From RUG023 sp900315435 (GTDB lineage: Bacteria > Spirochaetota > Spirochaetia > Sphaerochaetales > Sphaerochaetaceae), in contig CADAJJ010000034.1 of assembly GCA_902788205.1 (NCBI GenBank), positions 1 through 23,246 of the forward strand: 23,246 nucleotides of DNA, in the 5' to 3' direction. The stretch's first letter is position 1; each line of letters opens with the position of its first letter. Below are positions 1 through 8,747 of this stretch, in pieces. The notes below the pieces were generated by a model, which searched no databases, was not told where the DNA came from, and saw only the letters and a list, made by a program, of their open reading frames with translations. The position numbers and the translations under genes were made by a program.

Positions 1-2
1 AG

Positions 3-167
3 GAAGCTTCCGTCTTGCATGTGCGAAACCTTGCCGCGAAGCAGGGAATCTCCTATGACGAGGCGATGGACATCCTGGACATCCCCAAGGCAAGCAGGGA
101 GGGAATCCACAAGCAGCTTACCCGGAATCGGAAAGGGCAACCTGGCACAGACACCCCTACTGTGTGA
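3..167 (+). CDS. C-terminal 54 codons of an unidentified protein, start outside window
   Basis: The third forward frame is open from the window edge to a TGA at 165-167 and has the GC-rich third positions of its neighbours, so it looks like the tail of a real gene. The visible residues form a helical, charged segment containing ISYDEAMDILDIPKASRE and a short polar tail ending GTDTPTV. Similar short helical tails (an xxEAMDxLxIP pattern) end many Rpn/PD-(D/E)XK-type nuclease proteins, but this is only a weak resemblance and no catalytic part is visible. It converges on the leftward purine cluster, with a shared terminator hairpin between them. The reading frame is likely right; the function is unknown. 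Confidence 0.5.
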   Translation, partial: EASVLHVRNLAAKQGISYDEAMDILDIPKASREGIHKQLTRNRKGQPGTDTPTV

Positions 168-186
168 TTCCTCTTTTGGTTTGGTA

Positions 187-222
187 AAGGAAAGGCCCGG
201 AGTCCGCTTGCGTCTCCGGGCC
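187..222 (-). terminator. Rho-independent terminator of the leftward purine cluster
   Basis: A perfect 9-bp inverted repeat, GGCCCGGAG (194-202) and CTCCGGGCC (214-222), encloses an 11-nt loop. Read leftward, the stem is followed by TTTCCTTTACC, a T-rich run, as expected for a terminator 28 bases past the ygeW stop. Read rightward, the following bases are not T-rich, so it serves mainly the leftward operon, though it may also slow transcripts of the gene that ends at 167. Confidence 0.75.
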
Positions 223-249
223 GTCATATGATAGCTGTCTGCCACCCAA

Positions 250-1452
250 TCAGAGAACCACTCTCTGCTGGTTTCTCTTCACAAGAGCCTCCAACGTCTT
301 GGCCGGATCCTTGAAGCGCTGCAGCATGATCATGGCAGCGATGACATAGGGCTTGTAGGAAGCCTGCTTGTACAGCGGAGTCAGATAGCGGTTGAAGACC
401 GACGCGTCAACCTCGCCTTCCTTGCAGGAAACGCCGGTGATGTCGGCAGGCAGGCAGTGCAGATACAGGGCCTTGCCATGCTTCGTGGTCTTCATCAGCT
501 CTTCGCTGCACGTCCAGTTCTTGAACTTGGCATTGTTGGCGAGACATCTCTGCTCAAGATCCGCCAATGCCTTCTGGTCACCCGTCTCGACGATCTTGGT
601 CCTCTCCTGCATGACCGCGAATGAAGCCCAAGACTTCGGATAGACGATATCGGCATCCTTGAACGCCTCTTCCATCGTATTGACCTTGGTGAATGACCCG
701 CCATATCTCTTGGCATTGTCCAGAGCGACCTGTTCGCACTCCGGCATCACGTCATATCCCTCGGGATGGGCAAGGACGACATCCATGCCGAAGCGGGTGA
801 AGAGCCCGATGACCCCCTGGGGAACGGAAAGCGGCTTGCCATACGAAGGACTGTAGGCCCACGTCATGGCGACCTTCTTGCCTTTCAGATTCTTCTCGCC
901 CCCAAAGTAATTGATGACGCTCATCATGTCAGCCATGCACTGGGTCGGATGGTCGACGTCGCACTGCAGGTTGACGATGGTCGGCCTCTGCTCGAGCACT
1001 CCATCGCGATAGCCTTCCTCGACCGCTTCGGCGACAGTCTTCTGATAGGCATGCCCCTTGCCGATGTACATGTCGTCGCGGATACCGATGACATCCGCCA
1101 TGAAGGAGACCATGTTGGCCGTCTCGCGAACTGTCTCGCCATGGGCGATCTGGCTCTTTTTCTCGTCCAGGTCCTGGACCGCGAGCCCGAGCAGGTTGCA
1201 TGCGCTCGCGAAGCTGAAACGGGTGCGGGTCGAGTTGTCGCGGAAAACGCTGATGCCAAGTCCGCTGTCAAAGACCTTCGAGGAAATGTTATGCTCGCGC
1301 ATAGCCCTCAGGATATCCGCCACCTTGAAGACCGCATGGATCTCGTCATCCGTCTTGTCCCAGGTCCAAAAGAAATCCTTCAGATACATGTTCTTGGTGT
1401 CCAGCGCCTTCAGGTCGCTGAGCATCTGTCCGATTCCGCTCTGTTCTTTCAT
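250..1452 (-). CDS. ygeW: Knotted carbamoyltransferase YgeW
   Basis: A 400-residue member of the aspartate/ornithine carbamoyltransferase superfamily. The carbamoyl-phosphate motif STRTR is at about 74-78, DHPTQ at 167-171 and HCLPAD at 332-337. The extended central region matches the YgeW type of knotted carbamoyltransferase rather than ArgF or PyrB. YgeW enzymes are linked to anaerobic purine/urate breakdown, where they are thought to run in the catabolic direction and release carbamoyl phosphate from a ureido-amino acid. The frame is open back to 1542, but the ATG at 1452 is chosen because GGGAGG (1461-1466) lies 8 nt upstream and the protein then starts as the family does. It has its own promoter in the 90-nt gap after xdhD. 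The carbamate kinase usually found with it is not in the window. Confidence 0.95.
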   Translation of the reverse strand: MKEQSGIGQMLSDLKALDTKNMYLKDFFWTWDKTDDEIHAVFKVADILRAMREHNISSKVFDSGLGISVFRDNSTRTRFSFASACNLLGLAVQDLDEKKSQIAHGETVRETANMVSFMADVIGIRDDMYIGKGHAYQKTVAEAVEEGYRDGVLEQRPTIVNLQCDVDHPTQCMADMMSVINYFGGEKNLKGKKVAMTWAYSPSYGKPLSVPQGVIGLFTRFGMDVVLAHPEGYDVMPECEQVALDNAKRYGGSFTKVNTMEEAFKDADIVYPKSWASFAVMQERTKIVETGDQKALADLEQRCLANNAKFKNWTCSEELMKTTKHGKALYLHCLPADITGVSCKEGEVDASVFNRYLTPLYKQASYKPYVIAAMIMLQRFKDPAKTLEALVKRNQQRVVL

Positions 1453-1488
1453 AATACAATCCTCCCGTCTGAAGAGACTGACGCGCTC

Positions 1489-1517
1489 ATCGTAGCATGA
1501 GTGCGCCAGCCTGTACA
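1489..1517 (-). promoter_or_regulatory. Promoter of ygeW
   Basis: On the minus strand a -35-like TGTACA (1512-1517) is followed after 17 nt by a -10-like TACGAT (1489-1494). Each matches 4 of 6 consensus bases. The start codon is about 37 nt downstream of the -10. The paired TGCAAC repeats lie 8 nt upstream of the -35. The promoter is inferred from sequence only. Confidence 0.55.
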
Positions 1518-1525
1518 GTAAAAGT

Positions 1526-1541
1526 GTTGCAGTTCGTTGCA
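1526..1541 (-). promoter_or_regulatory. Candidate operator: TGCAAC direct repeat, 10-bp period
   Basis: On the minus strand TGCAAC occurs twice (1536-1541 and 1526-1531), exactly 10 bp apart and ending 8 nt before the -35 of the ygeW promoter. The same hexamer pair with the same period and the same 8-nt gap occurs upstream of the ygfK promoter at 14706-14721, on the opposite strand relative to transcription. Position and periodicity suggest an activator site contacting one face of the helix. The regulator is not in the window. Confidence 0.5.
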
Positions 1542-1542
1542 A

Positions 1543-4434
1543 TCACTCCTTGATTTTCCCCATCGCCCGAAGAATCTTCTCCGGAGTGAAGGGCCAGGAA
1601 CGAATCCAGGCACCGCATGCATCGTGGATGGCGATCGCGATCGCCGGAGCGGCGCCGTTGCAACTGATCTCGCTGATCGACTTCGCCCCCAGCGGGCTGG
1701 TCTCATCCTTGACATCCAGCAGCACGACCTTGAAATCGTCCGGAGCCTCCCAGACCATCGGCACCCCATAGTCCGTCATGTCGGCATTCACGCACACGCC
1801 ATCCTTGTCGAGGAGCATGCCCTCATACAGCGAATGGCCGATGGACTTCTGGCAAGCCCCGAACACCTGGCCGATCGCATACTCCGGGTTGATCGGAGTA
1901 CCGCAATCCTGCACGGCGTAGAACTTCTGTACCTTGACCTCTCCGGTCTTGACGTTGACCGCGACCTGGGCGAAATGGGCTCCGTACGGCACGGCGGAAC
2001 CATTCGTGGAAAAACCACCATGACCAATCAGCTGGCCATGTCCGGTACCGCTGAGCGTGTCATGACTCAGCTTCGCGTACGAAAGGCTCTTGCCGGTCTT
2101 GGTGCTGTACACCTCGCCCGGAGCGCGCAGGATCAGGTCGCCTGCATCCTCCTGCATCTGGTATGCCGCCTCCTTGAGCATCGCCTCCTTCAGGTCGCCT
2201 GCGGCAAGCAGGCTGGCATTGCCACTGAAGAAGGTACCGCTGGACGCGTAGGCACCGGTATCGAACACGCAGGAATCGGTATCACCGCTGGTGACGGTGA
2301 TGTGGTCAAGGGGCACGCAGAAGGTCTCGCTCATGACCTTGGCCGAAATGGTGTCCAATCCGGTACCAAGATCGGCGCCACCGCTGAAAATCTCGAACGT
2401 CCCATCCGTCAGAAGCTTGCACCAGGCGTTGGCCTGGTCCAGACCGGGCAGGCCGCTGCCCTGCTGGATCATGGCGAAACCCTTGCCGATCTTCCAGTCG
2501 GGATCATCGGATATCTCCTTCTTGCCCCATGCGATCATCTTGCCACCGGTCTCAAGCGCTTCGCGCAAACCGCAAGAACCGACCGGAACGACATTTCCGG
2601 CACGGCCCTCGCCCAATCCAGCGAGAATATCGAGCCGGTAGCCGGTATAGACATGGTTCTTCCGGGCCATCTCCATGTAGTCGATGCCCAGCTTGTCAGC
2701 CAGCTCGGCCATGCAGGTCATCAGCCCATAGCTTCCCTTCGGGGTACCATAACCCTGGTAGGCCCCGGTCGGCGGGATGTTCGTGTAATAGGTGGTCACA
2801 TCGAACTTCATGTTGGGCACGGCCATAAGCGGAAGCGTCTTGGAACAAGCGTTCATCGGCACCGTCAGGGCATGGTTGCCATACGGACCGGTGTTGGCCC
2901 GGTTGTCCATCCAGATAGCGGTGATCGTGCCATCCTTCTTTGCCCCCATCTTCACCGTCACCCGCATCGGATGGCGCGTCGAGCAGTTGGTGAACTCGTC
3001 GTGCCGCGAATGCTGGTAGAAAATCGGCTTGCCGGTGATCCAGCAGGCATACCCCACCAAATCCTCGACCAGGATGTCCTGCTTGGAACCATACCCCCCG
3101 CCCACACGATCCTTGATGATATGGATCTTGTTCTCCGGAAGCCCGGTGACCCACGCGACGATGCGACGCACATGCCAAGGCACCTGCGTCGAGTCGTGGA
3201 TGGTCAGCCGCCCGTCCTTGATGAAGGCGTAGCAGGTATGCGGTTCCAGCGGGGTGCATTGCACCTGGCTGGTCTGATAGGTGCGCTCGATCACACAGTC
3301 GGCCTCGGCAAATCCCTTCTCCACATCCCCGATCTGGCCATGGGCCTGGGCGGCGATATTGTGATGGATATCGCCATGGAGCGGGAACTGGTAGATGACA
3401 TCCCCGTCCTTCGGATCCGCGCTCTTGTTGTACTCGTCCAGGTCGCTCGGGGCACCCGAGCGGTAGCGGACAATCCCGTTGTGCACCAGCGGAGCCCCCG
3501 GAGCCATCGCCTCCTCGACCGTGAAGACCGGTTTCAGGACCCGGTATTTCACCTTCACGAGCGACGCGGCTTTCTTGGCGATCTCCATGGTCTGGGCGAC
3601 GACAGCCGCGACACGGTCCCCGACGAAACGGACATGCCAGTTGAACAAGCGGCGGTCATGGGGACTAGGCTCGGGGTTGCCTTGTCCGGCCTGCATGTAG
3701 TAGATGTCCGGGCAATTGGCTGCCGTGATGACCGCGGCGACACCCGGTACTTTTTCGGCCTCCGTGGAATCGATCGACTCGATCATGGCCGACGCATATG
3801 GACTGCCAAGAAGATACAGGCTCCACGGCTTGTCCCCTCCGAGCTGGTCCTCGACGAACGCCCGCTCGCCCGAAACCAGCACGGGACCATCGATCTTGCC
3901 CATCGGCTTGCCGATATAGGTATCTTCCTTCTTGAACGAAGGAGCTGCTGCCGTCTGGTAGGAACCGGCATCGCGACGCTCCACCGCCAACCTTACCGCC
4001 GTGTAGTAGAGCTCATAACCGGCATCCCGGATGAAAATGCCGCTCAACACATCACGGATCTGCTCCTTGGAGGGATTCGGATGGTGCTCGAGCAGCCAGG
4101 TCAGCAACAGGGCCGCCTCGGGTGCGTTATAGGCGCTCTGCACGACCCCTGCATCGATCATCGCCTGCTGGACGATGGAAAGGTGGCGGCTGTCCCCCAG
4201 ACTGTCGGGAGTGCGGATGGTCGCCCCATCGGCCTGCACGGCAAGCATCAGGTTGCTGTAGACAGGCTTGTCATCCAAAAGAATCGTATCGCTTCCGCAG
4301 AAGCCTTCACCATCATCGCTACTGCGCAGGCAGAAATGGCCGAGCCCGACCAAAAGCTCCCGCAAAGTCTGGCCAGGCTTCACCTCGACCGTCATCTTCT
4401 GGCCGTTGATGGTTGCGGTAATGTTGTTCTTCAT
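1543..4434 (-). CDS. xdhD: XdhD-type molybdopterin hydroxylase subunit with degenerate Fe-S domain
   Basis: 963 residues, close to E. coli XdhD (956), with matching order and landmarks. Residues 1-150 form a ferredoxin-like 2Fe-2S domain that has lost its ligands: of the first four Cys positions only C46 remains, the second cluster reads VVQSAYNAPE (97-106), and the LCRC motif is replaced by GIFIRDAGY (132-140). The molybdopterin part follows, with GGGYGSKQD (445-453), GAYQGYGTP (557-565, where xanthine dehydrogenases usually have FRGFG), GGADLGTGLDT (685-695) and the terminal GAKSISEI (916-923) carrying the expected catalytic Glu. It probably hydroxylates a purine or purine-derived substrate; the family member in E. 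coli is called a probable hypoxanthine oxidase. It overlaps ygfM by 4 nt (ATGA), which suggests coupled translation, and GGAGGG lies just upstream of the ATG. Electrons would have to leave through a separate Fe-S subunit. Confidence 0.93.
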   Translation of the reverse strand: MKNNITATINGQKMTVEVKPGQTLRELLVGLGHFCLRSSDDGEGFCGSDTILLDDKPVYSNLMLAVQADGATIRTPDSLGDSRHLSIVQQAMIDAGVVQSAYNAPEAALLLTWLLEHHPNPSKEQIRDVLSGIFIRDAGYELYYTAVRLAVERRDAGSYQTAAAPSFKKEDTYIGKPMGKIDGPVLVSGERAFVEDQLGGDKPWSLYLLGSPYASAMIESIDSTEAEKVPGVAAVITAANCPDIYYMQAGQGNPEPSPHDRRLFNWHVRFVGDRVAAVVAQTMEIAKKAASLVKVKYRVLKPVFTVEEAMAPGAPLVHNGIVRYRSGAPSDLDEYNKSADPKDGDVIYQFPLHGDIHHNIAAQAHGQIGDVEKGFAEADCVIERTYQTSQVQCTPLEPHTCYAFIKDGRLTIHDSTQVPWHVRRIVAWVTGLPENKIHIIKDRVGGGYGSKQDILVEDLVGYACWITGKPIFYQHSRHDEFTNCSTRHPMRVTVKMGAKKDGTITAIWMDNRANTGPYGNHALTVPMNACSKTLPLMAVPNMKFDVTTYYTNIPPTGAYQGYGTPKGSYGLMTCMAELADKLGIDYMEMARKNHVYTGYRLDILAGLGEGRAGNVVPVGSCGLREALETGGKMIAWGKKEISDDPDWKIGKGFAMIQQGSGLPGLDQANAWCKLLTDGTFEIFSGGADLGTGLDTISAKVMSETFCVPLDHITVTSGDTDSCVFDTGAYASSGTFFSGNASLLAAGDLKEAMLKEAAYQMQEDAGDLILRAPGEVYSTKTGKSLSYAKLSHDTLSGTGHGQLIGHGGFSTNGSAVPYGAHFAQVAVNVKTGEVKVQKFYAVQDCGTPINPEYAIGQVFGACQKSIGHSLYEGMLLDKDGVCVNADMTDYGVPMVWEAPDDFKVVLLDVKDETSPLGAKSISEISCNGAAPAIAIAIHDACGAWIRSWPFTPEKILRAMGKIKE

Positions 4435-5228
4435 ACGTGGTCCCTCCGCATGGCCTCCACCAGCATCCAGAGGCCTTCTTCGACCAGATACCGCTTGTAC
4501 TCCGCGCTTCCGGTCAGATCGTCAGCTGTCTCCAGCTCCCCCTCCAAAGCCGCATGGAACTCGTTCCGGCCTGCACCGCCGGCAATCCGTTCCTGGCTCC
4601 TTGCAAACAGCTGGACGCCGGCACCCCGGACGGCCGCCGCCATCCTCAGGTCGCTGCCATCAGCCTTGCAGCCGAGGGACAGCGTCACCGCGGCATGGCT
4701 CTCCCGGGTGATGGCGAACCTGCGGGAGGAAACCTGGCGTTTTGGATCGAGGACGATCTCTTTCAGAAGGCCATGTTCCCATTCGGCAGGGTGCCGGATC
4801 AGCTGCTCGATCTCCACGGCCGTTTCCTGAGCGCTGTCGGCCACAAAGACAAGTCCGGCATGATAGGCGGCCAGCGTGGGAAGCAGATAGGAATCCGAAC
4901 CATGGCGCATCACGTTGCCACCGATGGTAGCCATGTTGCGTTTGGGCAAGGAGCCCATGAACCTCAGCGCTTCCTTCAGCCCGTTCGGGACGAGGTCGCT
5001 TTCCAAAGCCTGGGTGAAGGTGACCATGCTGCCCACATGCAGTCCGTCACGTTCCCTGCGGATTCCATCGAACCCAAGAGCCTTCACATCGATCAGCCCT
5101 TTCGCTTCGACCGCGCAACCAAGCCTTTCGAGCTCGGTTCCTCCCGCGAGGAACCTGCTCCCCTTGTGTCCGGCCTTCAGAGCCAAGGCCTCATCCACCG
5201 TCTCCGGTTTCCAATATCCGTTCACCAT
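4431..5228 (-). CDS. ygfM: FAD-binding subunit YgfM (molybdopterin dehydrogenase FAD domain)
   Basis: 265 residues, near the 259 of E. coli YgfM. FLAGGTEL (27-34) and TIGGNVMRHGSDSYL (101-115) are the two FAD-binding loops of the xanthine dehydrogenase medium subunit family. YgfM lies next to xdhD in E. coli as well, so it is the likely flavin partner of XdhD. The ATG at 5228 is preferred because AAGGAG ends 9 nt upstream. A GTG at 5249 would extend it by 7 residues but would put that ribosome site inside the gene. It sits 14 nt downstream of the preceding FAD subunit's stop and overlaps xdhD by 4 nt, so it is certainly co-transcribed. Confidence 0.88.
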   Translation of the reverse strand: MVNGYWKPETVDEALALKAGHKGSRFLAGGTELERLGCAVEAKGLIDVKALGFDGIRRERDGLHVGSMVTFTQALESDLVPNGLKEALRFMGSLPKRNMATIGGNVMRHGSDSYLLPTLAAYHAGLVFVADSAQETAVEIEQLIRHPAEWEHGLLKEIVLDPKRQVSSRRFAITRESHAAVTLSLGCKADGSDLRMAAAVRGAGVQLFARSQERIAGGAGRNEFHAALEGELETADDLTGSAEYKRYLVEEGLWMLVEAMRRDHV

Positions 5229-5242
5229 GCAGCGTTTCTCCT

Positions 5243-6121
5243 TCAGCACGTCTCTTCAATCACCTTGCCAGCCGGACGCTTCCCAGCCTCCTTCAGGAAA
5301 TAGGAAAGCATGTTCCGCGTCACACGCCTGCGGTATTCCGGCATGGCGTGCGGGCTGATCACCCCATCGTAGGCGTCCAGGAAAGCCGGAAGCACCTCGT
5401 CGATCCGGTCGATCCTCTTGCCGACCAGCATCTCCTCGACCTTGCGTGAACGCTCGACTTTCGGGCCGGCAGCCCCGCTGGAAGCACGGAAATCGATGAT
5501 GGTCCCCTCCTTATCCAGCGTCAGGGCGGCAGACAGGCTCAGCTTGCTGATCGCGTTGGCCCTCCGGGTTCCGATTTTCCGGTACCATACATAGGTGAAA
5601 TCATGAGGCGGGATGATGACCTTGGTGATCAGCTCGTCATCTTCCAGATGGTTTTTCTTCGCGGCGATGATGAAATCGTCGACCAGCATCCTTCGCGTGC
5701 CCCTGATGCTGGCAAGTTCCACCTCGGCGTCAAGCAAAATCAGCGTCGCGGGGAGATCCCCTTTCGGAGAGGAGTTCCCGATATTGCCACCGATGGTCGC
5801 CTGGTTGCGCAAGCTGATGGCACCCATGCGGCTCGCGGCCTGGCGCACGTGCCAAGGCACTAGCTCGCTACGGGCGATGTCGGCGCTGATCTCAAGGGCG
5901 CCGATGGTGACGTTCCCCTTCCCGTCACGGGAAATCCCCCGCATCTCGTCCACCCCGCACAGCAGCAGGACCGGCCAGGGGAAACGGGGAGCCGCTCCCT
6001 CGCCACGGCGATACTGGACCATCAAGTCGGTACCGCCCGCCAGAGGCCTGGCATGAGTGTCGTGGCGGATCTGCAAGGCCTCTTCCAGCGTTTTCGGCGC
6101 ATATGCGGTATTCATTTCCAT
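5243..6121 (-). CDS. xdhB: Xanthine dehydrogenase FAD-binding subunit
   Basis: 292 residues, the same length as E. coli XdhB. RPLAGGTDLMVQ (25-36) and TIGGNIGNSSPKGD (109-122) are the FAD-binding loops. The C-terminal third is the CO dehydrogenase flavoprotein C-terminal-like domain. It passes electrons from the 2Fe-2S subunit to NAD(P) or another acceptor. The start overlaps the stop of the 2Fe-2S gene: the ATG at 6121 gives a 10-nt overlap and an ATG two codons later gives ATGA. GGGGAG is at better spacing for the first. The gene name follows E. coli usage; the family call is firm and the exact substrate is not. Confidence 0.9.
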   Translation of the reverse strand: MEMNTAYAPKTLEEALQIRHDTHARPLAGGTDLMVQYRRGEGAAPRFPWPVLLLCGVDEMRGISRDGKGNVTIGALEISADIARSELVPWHVRQAASRMGAISLRNQATIGGNIGNSSPKGDLPATLILLDAEVELASIRGTRRMLVDDFIIAAKKNHLEDDELITKVIIPPHDFTYVWYRKIGTRRANAISKLSLSAALTLDKEGTIIDFRASSGAAGPKVERSRKVEEMLVGKRIDRIDEVLPAFLDAYDGVISPHAMPEYRRRVTRNMLSYFLKEAGKRPAGKVIEETC

Positions 6122-6591
6122 AAGCCCTCTCCCCGCTGGGATGCCAGCTTGATCGATTCGACAATCAGGTCATAGCCCGTGCAACGGCAGAGGTTGCCGC
6201 TGATGCCAAGCCTGATCTCCTCCTCCGTGGGATGGGGGTTGTGCATCAAGAGATAGTTCGCCGCCATCACCATGCCGGGAATGCAGAAACCGCACTGGAC
6301 CGCTCCGCCATCGGCGAAAGCCTCGGCAAGGCATTTGCCCCGGGCAGTCTCGCTCAAACCCTCGATGGTGACGATATCAGCCCCGCCGCAGGCGCCAATC
6401 GGCACCAGGCAGCTCGTGACCAACAGCCCGTCCTTCAGCACGGAACAGGCCCCGCACTCACCTTCCCCACAGCCCTCTTTGGTACCGGTGAGGCCGAAAT
6501 CCCCCCGAAGCACATCCAAGAGCCGCTTCATCGGGTCGGCAGTAACGCCGACCTTCTTTCCATTCAACGTGAATTCAATCGTGCTGAGCAT
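6112..6591 (-). CDS. xdhC: Xanthine dehydrogenase 2Fe-2S subunit
   Basis: 159 residues, the same length as E. coli XdhC. All eight cluster ligands are present: C41, C46, C49 and C61 for the plant-ferredoxin-type cluster, then C100, C103, C135 and C137 (QCGFC ... NLCRCTGY) for the second 2Fe-2S cluster. It carries electrons from the molybdenum centre to the flavin subunit. It starts inside the end of the molybdopterin subunit gene (17-nt overlap), a tight coupling that fits a stoichiometric complex. It is the only subunit in the window with intact 2Fe-2S ligands, so it may also serve XdhD, whose own Fe-S domain is stripped of ligands. Confidence 0.95.
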   Translation of the reverse strand: MLSTIEFTLNGKKVGVTADPMKRLLDVLRGDFGLTGTKEGCGEGECGACSVLKDGLLVTSCLVPIGACGGADIVTIEGLSETARGKCLAEAFADGGAVQCGFCIPGMVMAANYLLMHNPHPTEEEIRLGISGNLCRCTGYDLIVESIKLASQRGEGLWK

Positions 6592-8716
6592 GCATCAACC
6601 CCTCAATCGTCTCTGGCGGAATCGGAATCTCGCAGATGGGTTTTCCGATCGCCTTGCTGACCGCCTCGGTAAAGGCGGCGTCCGCGCCGTTGAACACCAA
6701 CTCTCCGGCGCCCTTCGCACCATACGGACCATACGGATACGGATTGTCGACCAAGAACGTCTGCATCATCGGGAAATCCATGCTGCAGGGAATGATGTAG
6801 TCGGCAAGGGATTTCTGGCGGAACTTGCCACCCTTGTTCTCCATCACCTCCATGGCCGCATAGCCCAAGGACTGCATGACACCTCCATTTGCCTGACCAC
6901 GCAGGATCAGACGGTCGATCGGGTGCCCGACATCATGGCTGACCCAGATGCCGACCGTCTTGACCTCGTAGGTCAGCGGGTCGACCTCGACCTCCACCAC
7001 CGCGGCGCCCCAGCCATAGGCGATATAGGCATCGCCCTTCCAGTGTTCCTGGTCCCAGGGGAATCCCTCGGGATGCTGGTACTCGACGTGGACGGTGAAA
7101 TCCTCCTCCTTGTCGTAGCGCGGCTTCATCTGCTCCGCGGCCTGCTGGATCAGGCGTCCGGCAATCTGCGTCGAGCGGCTGGCGGCCGTCGGTCCCGAAT
7201 CCTGGACACGGTCGGTATCGATATTTTCGAAAACGATCTTCTCGAAGGGGATGCCCAGCGTGTGGGCGGCGATCTTGCGCGCGGCGGTATGGAAGCCCTG
7301 TCCCATCTCCGTCTGTCCGCAGAGGATCTCGACCCTGCCGTCAGCCATCTTGTGCAGGTCGCACTTGGCCTTGATCAGCACCTGCTCGCCGTTGCCGGTG
7401 AAAGCGCCGCCATGGTTGTACAACGACAGGCCGATGCCACGTCCGCAACTAGGCTTGTATTCCCTCGCCTTGCGCTCGTAGTCGCTCGCCTCGGTAATCT
7501 GCCTGATCATCTCAGGCAGCATGACCCGCTCGTTGATGTGGCCCTCGGTGTTGGTCATGTCCCCCTGCCTGATCAGATAGCGCCTCTTGAACTCGAGCGG
7601 CTCGACACCCAGCATGTCGGCCAAGTGGCACATGTGGCGTTCGATGGCGAACAAGGTCTGGGGCGCTCCGAATCCGCGGAAGGCGTCACTGGGGAACGTA
7701 TTGGTGGCCACCCCCCTGCCATGGATGCGCGTGGCGGGAATCCGGTAACAGCCGGTGGCATGGAAGACACCGCGCTGCAGGACGACGAACGAGCAGGAAA
7801 GGTAGCCACCCACATTGTAGACTACATCGATATCCATGCCCAGAATGTTGCCCTGCTTGTCCAGCGCGGTCTTGATGGTCGTGCGGGACGGGTGGCGCTT
7901 GACGGTGAACGCGGTCTCCTCCTTGCGGTCGAAAACCAGCTCCACCGGTTTCTGCAACTTGTGGCAGGCGACCAGGCAGGGGCCGGCGAGCACGTCGGGG
8001 AAGTGCTCCTTCGCGCCGAAGGCCCCTCCAGTCATCGTCTGGCGCACATCGATATCCTCCGGCTTCAGGTTCAGAAGTCCGGCGATCGACTTGCGGATGT
8101 AGAACGGGCACTGGCTGGAGGCGTAGACCACATACCGTCCCTGTTCCATCGTCGCGCAGCAACTCTGCGGCTCGAGGTTCACGTGCTCCTGGAATCCGGT
8201 GCGGTACGTCTCCTCGAACACGCGGTCGGCCCTGGCGAAAACCTTGTCGATGTCCTCTCCCGAACGGGTGGTCATCTCGCAGAACAGATTGTCCTTGCCG
8301 ACGAACGCGCCGCCCTTGCAGGCAAGCCCTTCCTCGATCGTGATGGCGGGAGTCTCCTCCTCATAGTCGATCTTGACCTGGGACAGCAGGTCGTCCAACA
8401 TCTCCTTGTCCGGACCGCAGAGCAGGCCGATGGTCTCGCCCACATACCGTACGTCATGCTCGGCGAAGCACTTCCAGTCCTTCTGGATCATCCACAGCTC
8501 GTTCTTGCCCGGAATGTCCTTGTAGGAAACGAAATCGTATCCCTGTGGCATCTCGGGAAGATGGATGGCAAGGATCTTGCCACGGGCGATGGTCGAACGG
8601 ACCATGCGGGCGTAGAGCGCGCCTGGAAAATGCATGTCTCCCAGGTACTTCTGTTTTCCCGTACACTTGTCGATGGCGTCATACCTGCGTACAGGATCGG
8701 AAATCTCTTTCGTCAT
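6575..8716 (-). CDS. xdhA: Xanthine dehydrogenase-type molybdopterin-binding subunit
   Basis: 713 residues of the xanthine dehydrogenase large-subunit family. Landmarks are GGAFGAKEH (230-238), DAFRGFGAPQT (344-354) with the usual substrate-side Arg that XdhD lacks, CGQTEMGQGFHT (466-477) and YGAKGAGEL (665-673), where E672 is the expected catalytic base. The length suits a stand-alone Mo subunit with separate 2Fe-2S and FAD partners, which follow immediately. Purine-cluster enzymes of this kind are often selenium-dependent hydroxylases carrying a labile selenium; nothing in the protein itself shows this, and the usual maturation genes are not in the window. The ATG at 8716 has GGAGG 9 nt upstream; a TTG one codon earlier is possible. 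A 106-nt gap with a perfect hairpin separates it from ygeY. Confidence 0.9.
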   Translation of the reverse strand: MTKEISDPVRRYDAIDKCTGKQKYLGDMHFPGALYARMVRSTIARGKILAIHLPEMPQGYDFVSYKDIPGKNELWMIQKDWKCFAEHDVRYVGETIGLLCGPDKEMLDDLLSQVKIDYEEETPAITIEEGLACKGGAFVGKDNLFCEMTTRSGEDIDKVFARADRVFEETYRTGFQEHVNLEPQSCCATMEQGRYVVYASSQCPFYIRKSIAGLLNLKPEDIDVRQTMTGGAFGAKEHFPDVLAGPCLVACHKLQKPVELVFDRKEETAFTVKRHPSRTTIKTALDKQGNILGMDIDVVYNVGGYLSCSFVVLQRGVFHATGCYRIPATRIHGRGVATNTFPSDAFRGFGAPQTLFAIERHMCHLADMLGVEPLEFKRRYLIRQGDMTNTEGHINERVMLPEMIRQITEASDYERKAREYKPSCGRGIGLSLYNHGGAFTGNGEQVLIKAKCDLHKMADGRVEILCGQTEMGQGFHTAARKIAAHTLGIPFEKIVFENIDTDRVQDSGPTAASRSTQIAGRLIQQAAEQMKPRYDKEEDFTVHVEYQHPEGFPWDQEHWKGDAYIAYGWGAAVVEVEVDPLTYEVKTVGIWVSHDVGHPIDRLILRGQANGGVMQSLGYAAMEVMENKGGKFRQKSLADYIIPCSMDFPMMQTFLVDNPYPYGPYGAKGAGELVFNGADAAFTEAVSKAIGKPICEIPIPPETIEGLMHAQHD

Positions 8717-8747
8717 CAAAGAGCGCCTCCATTATATCTTTTTACAA

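Noticed and set aside
19..231. Rightward 70-codon open frame at the left edge
   Set aside because: It is out of frame with the better coding signal ending at 167 and reads through the terminator hairpin.
1537..4830. Very long open frames antisense to the purine genes (also at 6272-8893, 8634-10763, 10767-14852 and 14797-16356)
   Set aside because: They mirror GC3-rich genes on the other strand, lack ribosome sites and family motifs, and the opposite strand encodes full-length recognised enzymes.
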